A DNA stretch of 64,000 bases from Streptosporangium carneum (GTDB lineage: Bacteria; Actinomycetota; Actinomycetes; Streptosporangiales; Streptosporangiaceae), in assembly GCF_027922005.1 (NCBI RefSeq), contig NZ_BSEV01000003.1:310001-374000 (forward strand), in the 5' to 3' direction. This document shows, piece after piece, positions 61,686 through 64,000 of this stretch. Positions within the stretch are counted from its first letter, which is position 1, and each line of letters begins with the position of its first letter. A program made the position numbers and the translations under genes. The notes under the pieces are model-generated. The model made no database searches. It had not been told where the DNA came from and was given only the letters and a program-made list of their open reading frames with translations.

Positions 61686-61913
61686 ATGCCGACCATGCCG
61701 CGCACCGGACCACGCAGCCCCTCTCCGGCAGGGCTTGTCTGCGTGATGATCGGCTCCTCCCAGGCCGTCGCGACCGTGGCCAACTACGTGGAGGGAAGCA
61801 TCCTTCGGATCCTCTTCGTGATCCTTGTCGGCGTGGTCAGCGGCGCCGTCGCCTACCTGACGATCAGCAACGCACCTCGTTCTCAAAAAAAATTCCTCCG
61901 ATCTGCCATGTAG
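61686..61913 (+). CDS. possible small membrane protein
   Basis: A 75-residue open frame (ATG 61686 with GAAGG upstream) containing one hydrophobic helix RILFVILVGVVSGAVAYLTI and a short basic tail. It may be a real small membrane protein, but codon and family support are weak. The stop is followed by an imperfect palindrome around 61905-61933 (CTGCCATGT and ACACGTGGCAG). Confidence 0.35.
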   Translation: MPTMPRTGPRSPSPAGLVCVMIGSSQAVATVANYVEGSILRILFVILVGVVSGAVAYLTISNAPRSQKKFLRSAM

Positions 61914-62018
61914 CAGATTGACACGTGGCAGCCGCCCCGGCAGGTCGCCATGACGTGCTCCCGCCGGGAAACGGCACAGGCCGCGCGGTCGCCCCGGCGG
62001 GGCGCGTCGATCCCCGAC

Positions 62019-62061
62019 CACCGCGGGAGGCCCCGCCTTCGGGCGCGGGCCTCCCGCGGTG
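62019..62061. terminator. hairpin upstream of the XRE regulator
   Basis: CACCGCGGGAGGCCC (62019-62033) and GGGCCTCCCGCGGTG (62047-62061) form a perfect 15-bp stem with a 13-nt loop, 22 bases before the XRE start. It may terminate upstream transcription or act in the regulator's leader. Confidence 0.6.
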
Positions 62062-62082
62062 CGTCCGCGGAGAGGAGAGAGA

Positions 62083-62973
62083 GTGGTTTCCGAAGACGGT
62101 CCCGTCGTCTCCAGCGCACTGCTTCGCAGCAGGCTCCTCCAGCTTCGCCAGGAACGGCGTCTGACACAGGAGCAGGTCGCCCGGGCTCTTGAATGGTCGC
62201 TGTCGAAGGTCATCCGCATCGAACACGGAAAGAACAACGTCAGCAGGGCCGATCTCCAGGCGCTTCTCGTCCTTTACGGGATCGAGGACGAAAGGGAGCG
62301 CGAGGTCCTTCTCCAGCTGGCCCGGTCCGCCAGGACGCCGAGTTGGTGGAGTGAGTTCAGGACGTCGATCTCGGACGCCTATCTCTCCTATGTCGGTTAC
62401 GAGCAGGCTGCGGCAGCCATCCTGCAGTTCCAGCCCCACAGCCTGCCGAGCCTGCTGCAGACGGAGGACTACGCGAGGGCGGTCGTGGCGGACTCCATGG
62501 AGAGGACGGGCGCCGACGCCGTGGTCAGGCTGCGAATGCGCCGCCAGCGGATGCTGCGCGAACGCCGGGAACCGCCGGTTCGGGAATTCGTTCTGGACGA
62601 GGCCGTGATCCACCGCCGCGTCGGCGCCGGCAGATCACCGGAGATCATGCCCAGGCAACTGGTCCACGTCAGCGAGATGATCGAGCGCGAAGAGGTCAGG
62701 GTCCACGTGGTTCCGTTCGAGGCGGGCGCGCATCCGGGGATGGGAAAAAGCGATTTCACCCTGCTGGAGTTCGCCGGCGGACTGGACGATGTGATCTACA
62801 CCGACAACAACGAAACCACCGCGGCCGTCCCGGGGACCGACCACCGCGTGGTCGAATACAGAGAGCTCTTCGAGCTGCTGAAGGAATGTTCCCTCTCCCG
62901 TGAGGAGTCATACCAGCTCATCGCGCGCACCGCCCTGGAGATGAGTGACCGCCCGAGGAGCCGCAGCGGGTAA
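62083..62973 (+). CDS. XRE regulator with DUF5753 domain (Scr1-like)
   Basis: A 296-residue protein. An N-terminal XRE HTH (LRQERRLTQEQVARALEWSL then SKVIRIEHGKNNVS) is followed by a DUF5753 domain (FQPHSLPSLLQTEDYARAVV, VREFVLDEAVIHRRVGAGRS, FEAGAHPGMGKSDFTLLEF). Such genes are usually paired with a small DUF397 protein; none follows here. GTG 62083 has AGGAG five bases upstream. Confidence 0.93.
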   Translation: MVSEDGPVVSSALLRSRLLQLRQERRLTQEQVARALEWSLSKVIRIEHGKNNVSRADLQALLVLYGIEDEREREVLLQLARSARTPSWWSEFRTSISDAYLSYVGYEQAAAAILQFQPHSLPSLLQTEDYARAVVADSMERTGADAVVRLRMRRQRMLRERREPPVREFVLDEAVIHRRVGAGRSPEIMPRQLVHVSEMIEREEVRVHVVPFEAGAHPGMGKSDFTLLEFAGGLDDVIYTDNNETTAAVPGTDHRVVEYRELFELLKECSLSREESYQLIARTALEMSDRPRSRSG

Positions 62974-63306
62974 GCCGGTCGCGCGCCTGGCTCCCTTTCG
63001 CCACCGGTCGCCGCCTGCGGCGCGGACCTCGTCCGGACGCTCGTCAGGACGTCTCCCCGGCGACGATCCTGGCGGCGAGGACGTGCTTGCAGGGGTCGCG
63101 CGAGCCCCGGTGGTCGACAACCCCAGGCGGCCGTCGGAGAGCGTGGAGGGCCCGGCGTAGGAATACGCCTGCGACGTGCTCGTCATGCGGCGGACACTGG
63201 AGATCGCCACCGGCAAAGCCAGGAAGAGGGAACGAGCACGGGCACGGGAGATCGTTTTGGATCGTTCCCCTTACCCTGGGCGGGCCGCGCGCCCTATCGT
63301 CCGAGG
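62974..63306. other. gene-free stretch; no DUF397 partner
   Basis: I looked for a DUF397-type small ORF after the XRE gene and found none with the usual WRKSSYS-like start. TTACCC and TATCGT spaced by 18 bases at the right end could be a promoter for the next gene. Confidence 0.45.
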
Positions 63307-63825
63307 GTGCGTACTCTCCGTCGTCCACGTTCCCGCCGCCGCGACCGGCAACCGAGGAGGCGCAGCCCGCTGAGGGCTCTGGTGCTGTCCGCCGTGACGG
63401 CATTCGCCCTGGTCACCGCAGTCGGCGTCATCGGCGACAGGATCAGCAGGGCGCACGACGCCGTCAAGGCGAGCACCCCGGCCCCTGTCACGGCCTCTCC
63501 CGACGCCTCGGCCCCCAGCACCCTCTCGCTCGCGGAGCCGCGCTCCCCCGTCCTCTCCCCGACCCCTTCCCTGAGCCCCTCCTCCGGTCCCGGCGAGATC
63601 CGCGCGCTCCTGTCCGCCCTGCGGCGGATCGATCCGGCGCTGGACGACCGGAGGGCGATCGGCCTGGCGCTGGAGTCGTGCCGGGATCTGGCGAGCGGGA
63701 CGGGCCGCCCGCAGGTGGCGGAACGCACCCGCCTTCGCTTCGACCGCTTCGGCGGCGCAGCCGGGATCGGCGTCTGGCAGGCGGACCTGATCCTGACGGC
63801 GATCGAGAGGTTCTGCCCGTCCTGA
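63307..63825 (+). CDS. small membrane-anchored protein, DUF732-like C-terminus
   Basis: A 172-residue protein. A very basic N-terminus (RRPRSRRRDRQPRRR) and one membrane helix (ALVLSAVTAFALVTAVGVIG) lead to a Pro/Ser/Thr-rich spacer, then a small helical domain with two Cys (ALESCRDLASG and AIERFCPS) that resembles DUF732-type secreted domains. GTG 63307 is probably leaderless, with TATCGT six bases upstream. The rest of the window to 64000 has no supported gene. Confidence 0.6.
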   Translation: MRTLRRPRSRRRDRQPRRRSPLRALVLSAVTAFALVTAVGVIGDRISRAHDAVKASTPAPVTASPDASAPSTLSLAEPRSPVLSPTPSLSPSSGPGEIRALLSALRRIDPALDDRRAIGLALESCRDLASGTGRPQVAERTRLRFDRFGGAAGIGVWQADLILTAIERFCPS

Positions 63826-64000
63826 CGCCCCGATCCCGCCGGACGCCCGATGCGCCGTCGACTCTCCCCCGCGTGCGGGAAGGCGCCGATCCGGCCGGCT
63901 GCGAAGTGGGTGCCGCCGGGGGCGTCTCCCCCGTCCGGCGCCCAGACCGTCACGGAGAACCGGTGGAACCCGGCCGAGCCACTAGCCTGATCGGCTGTGG

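Overview
The window is high-GC DNA from a filamentous actinomycete. A SARP regulator with NB-ARC and TPR domains, a conservon (sensor, roadblock, DUF742, Ras-like GTPase), a DUF5753 XRE regulator, F420-type oxidoreductases, P450s, abundant GTG starts and many 4-nt gene overlaps all fit Streptosporangiales or a near relative. That taxonomic placement is inference from gene content only. No rRNA, intact tRNA, CRISPR array, transposase or integrase was found.

Layout, left to right. 1-4.7 kb (minus): a translationally coupled STM4015-STM4014-STM4013-STM4012-STM4011 operon (LRR protein, ATP-grasp-like protein, sulfatase-like hydrolase, two radical SAM proteins) of unknown biochemical role. 4.8-13.5 kb: MFS exporter, a 24-aa leader ORF coupled to an AraC regulator, a P450, a small secreted protein, a Tat-exported PhoD phosphatase, a hydrolase, ArfB and a Nudix hydrolase. 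13.6-21.2 kb: the most novel-looking locus. It encodes a 59-aa precursor with six cysteines, an S26 signal peptidase, an ABC exporter, a TlpA/MauD-like thioredoxin and a MauE-like membrane protein in one minus-strand operon, with a very large SARP regulator divergent to it. It looks like a system that makes, oxidises, cleaves and exports a disulfide-rich peptide. 21.2-26.6 kb: housekeeping and hypothetical genes (HAD-IIA, SnoaL-like, LLM oxidoreductase, APH-like kinase, zinc-ribbon protein, lipoprotein). 26.9-33.1 kb: a PAP2-lipid kinase fusion, then a four-gene coupled operon around TelA with two solute-binding-type proteins (one fused to vWA) and an XpaC-like protein.

33.2-40.5 kb is accessory in character. 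It begins with the 3' end of a tRNA or tmRNA that lacks a 5' half, contains a decayed gene with a 31-bp tandem duplication, small membrane and lipoprotein genes, a VOC protein and an SMI1/KNR4-like protein, and has a second, degenerate copy of the tRNA-like 3' end at about 38.1 kb. 40.7-42.1 kb: PPK2 and a chagasin-like lipoprotein.

42.4-51.1 kb: a terpenoid locus (P450, class I terpene synthase, class II cyclase, coupled by 4-nt overlaps) immediately upstream of a cvnA-cvnB-cvnC-cvnD conservon on the same strand. 51.6-56.5 kb: a methylmalonyl-CoA mutase operon (small subunit, large B12-binding subunit, MeaB). 56.5-64 kb: a PGRP-type amidase, MtnA, a serine/threonine kinase, a DUF5925-type AAA ATPase, a DUF5753 XRE regulator and a small membrane-anchored protein.

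Start codons were chosen from Shine-Dalgarno spacing, gene overlaps and family lengths. Where a start is ambiguous this is stated.
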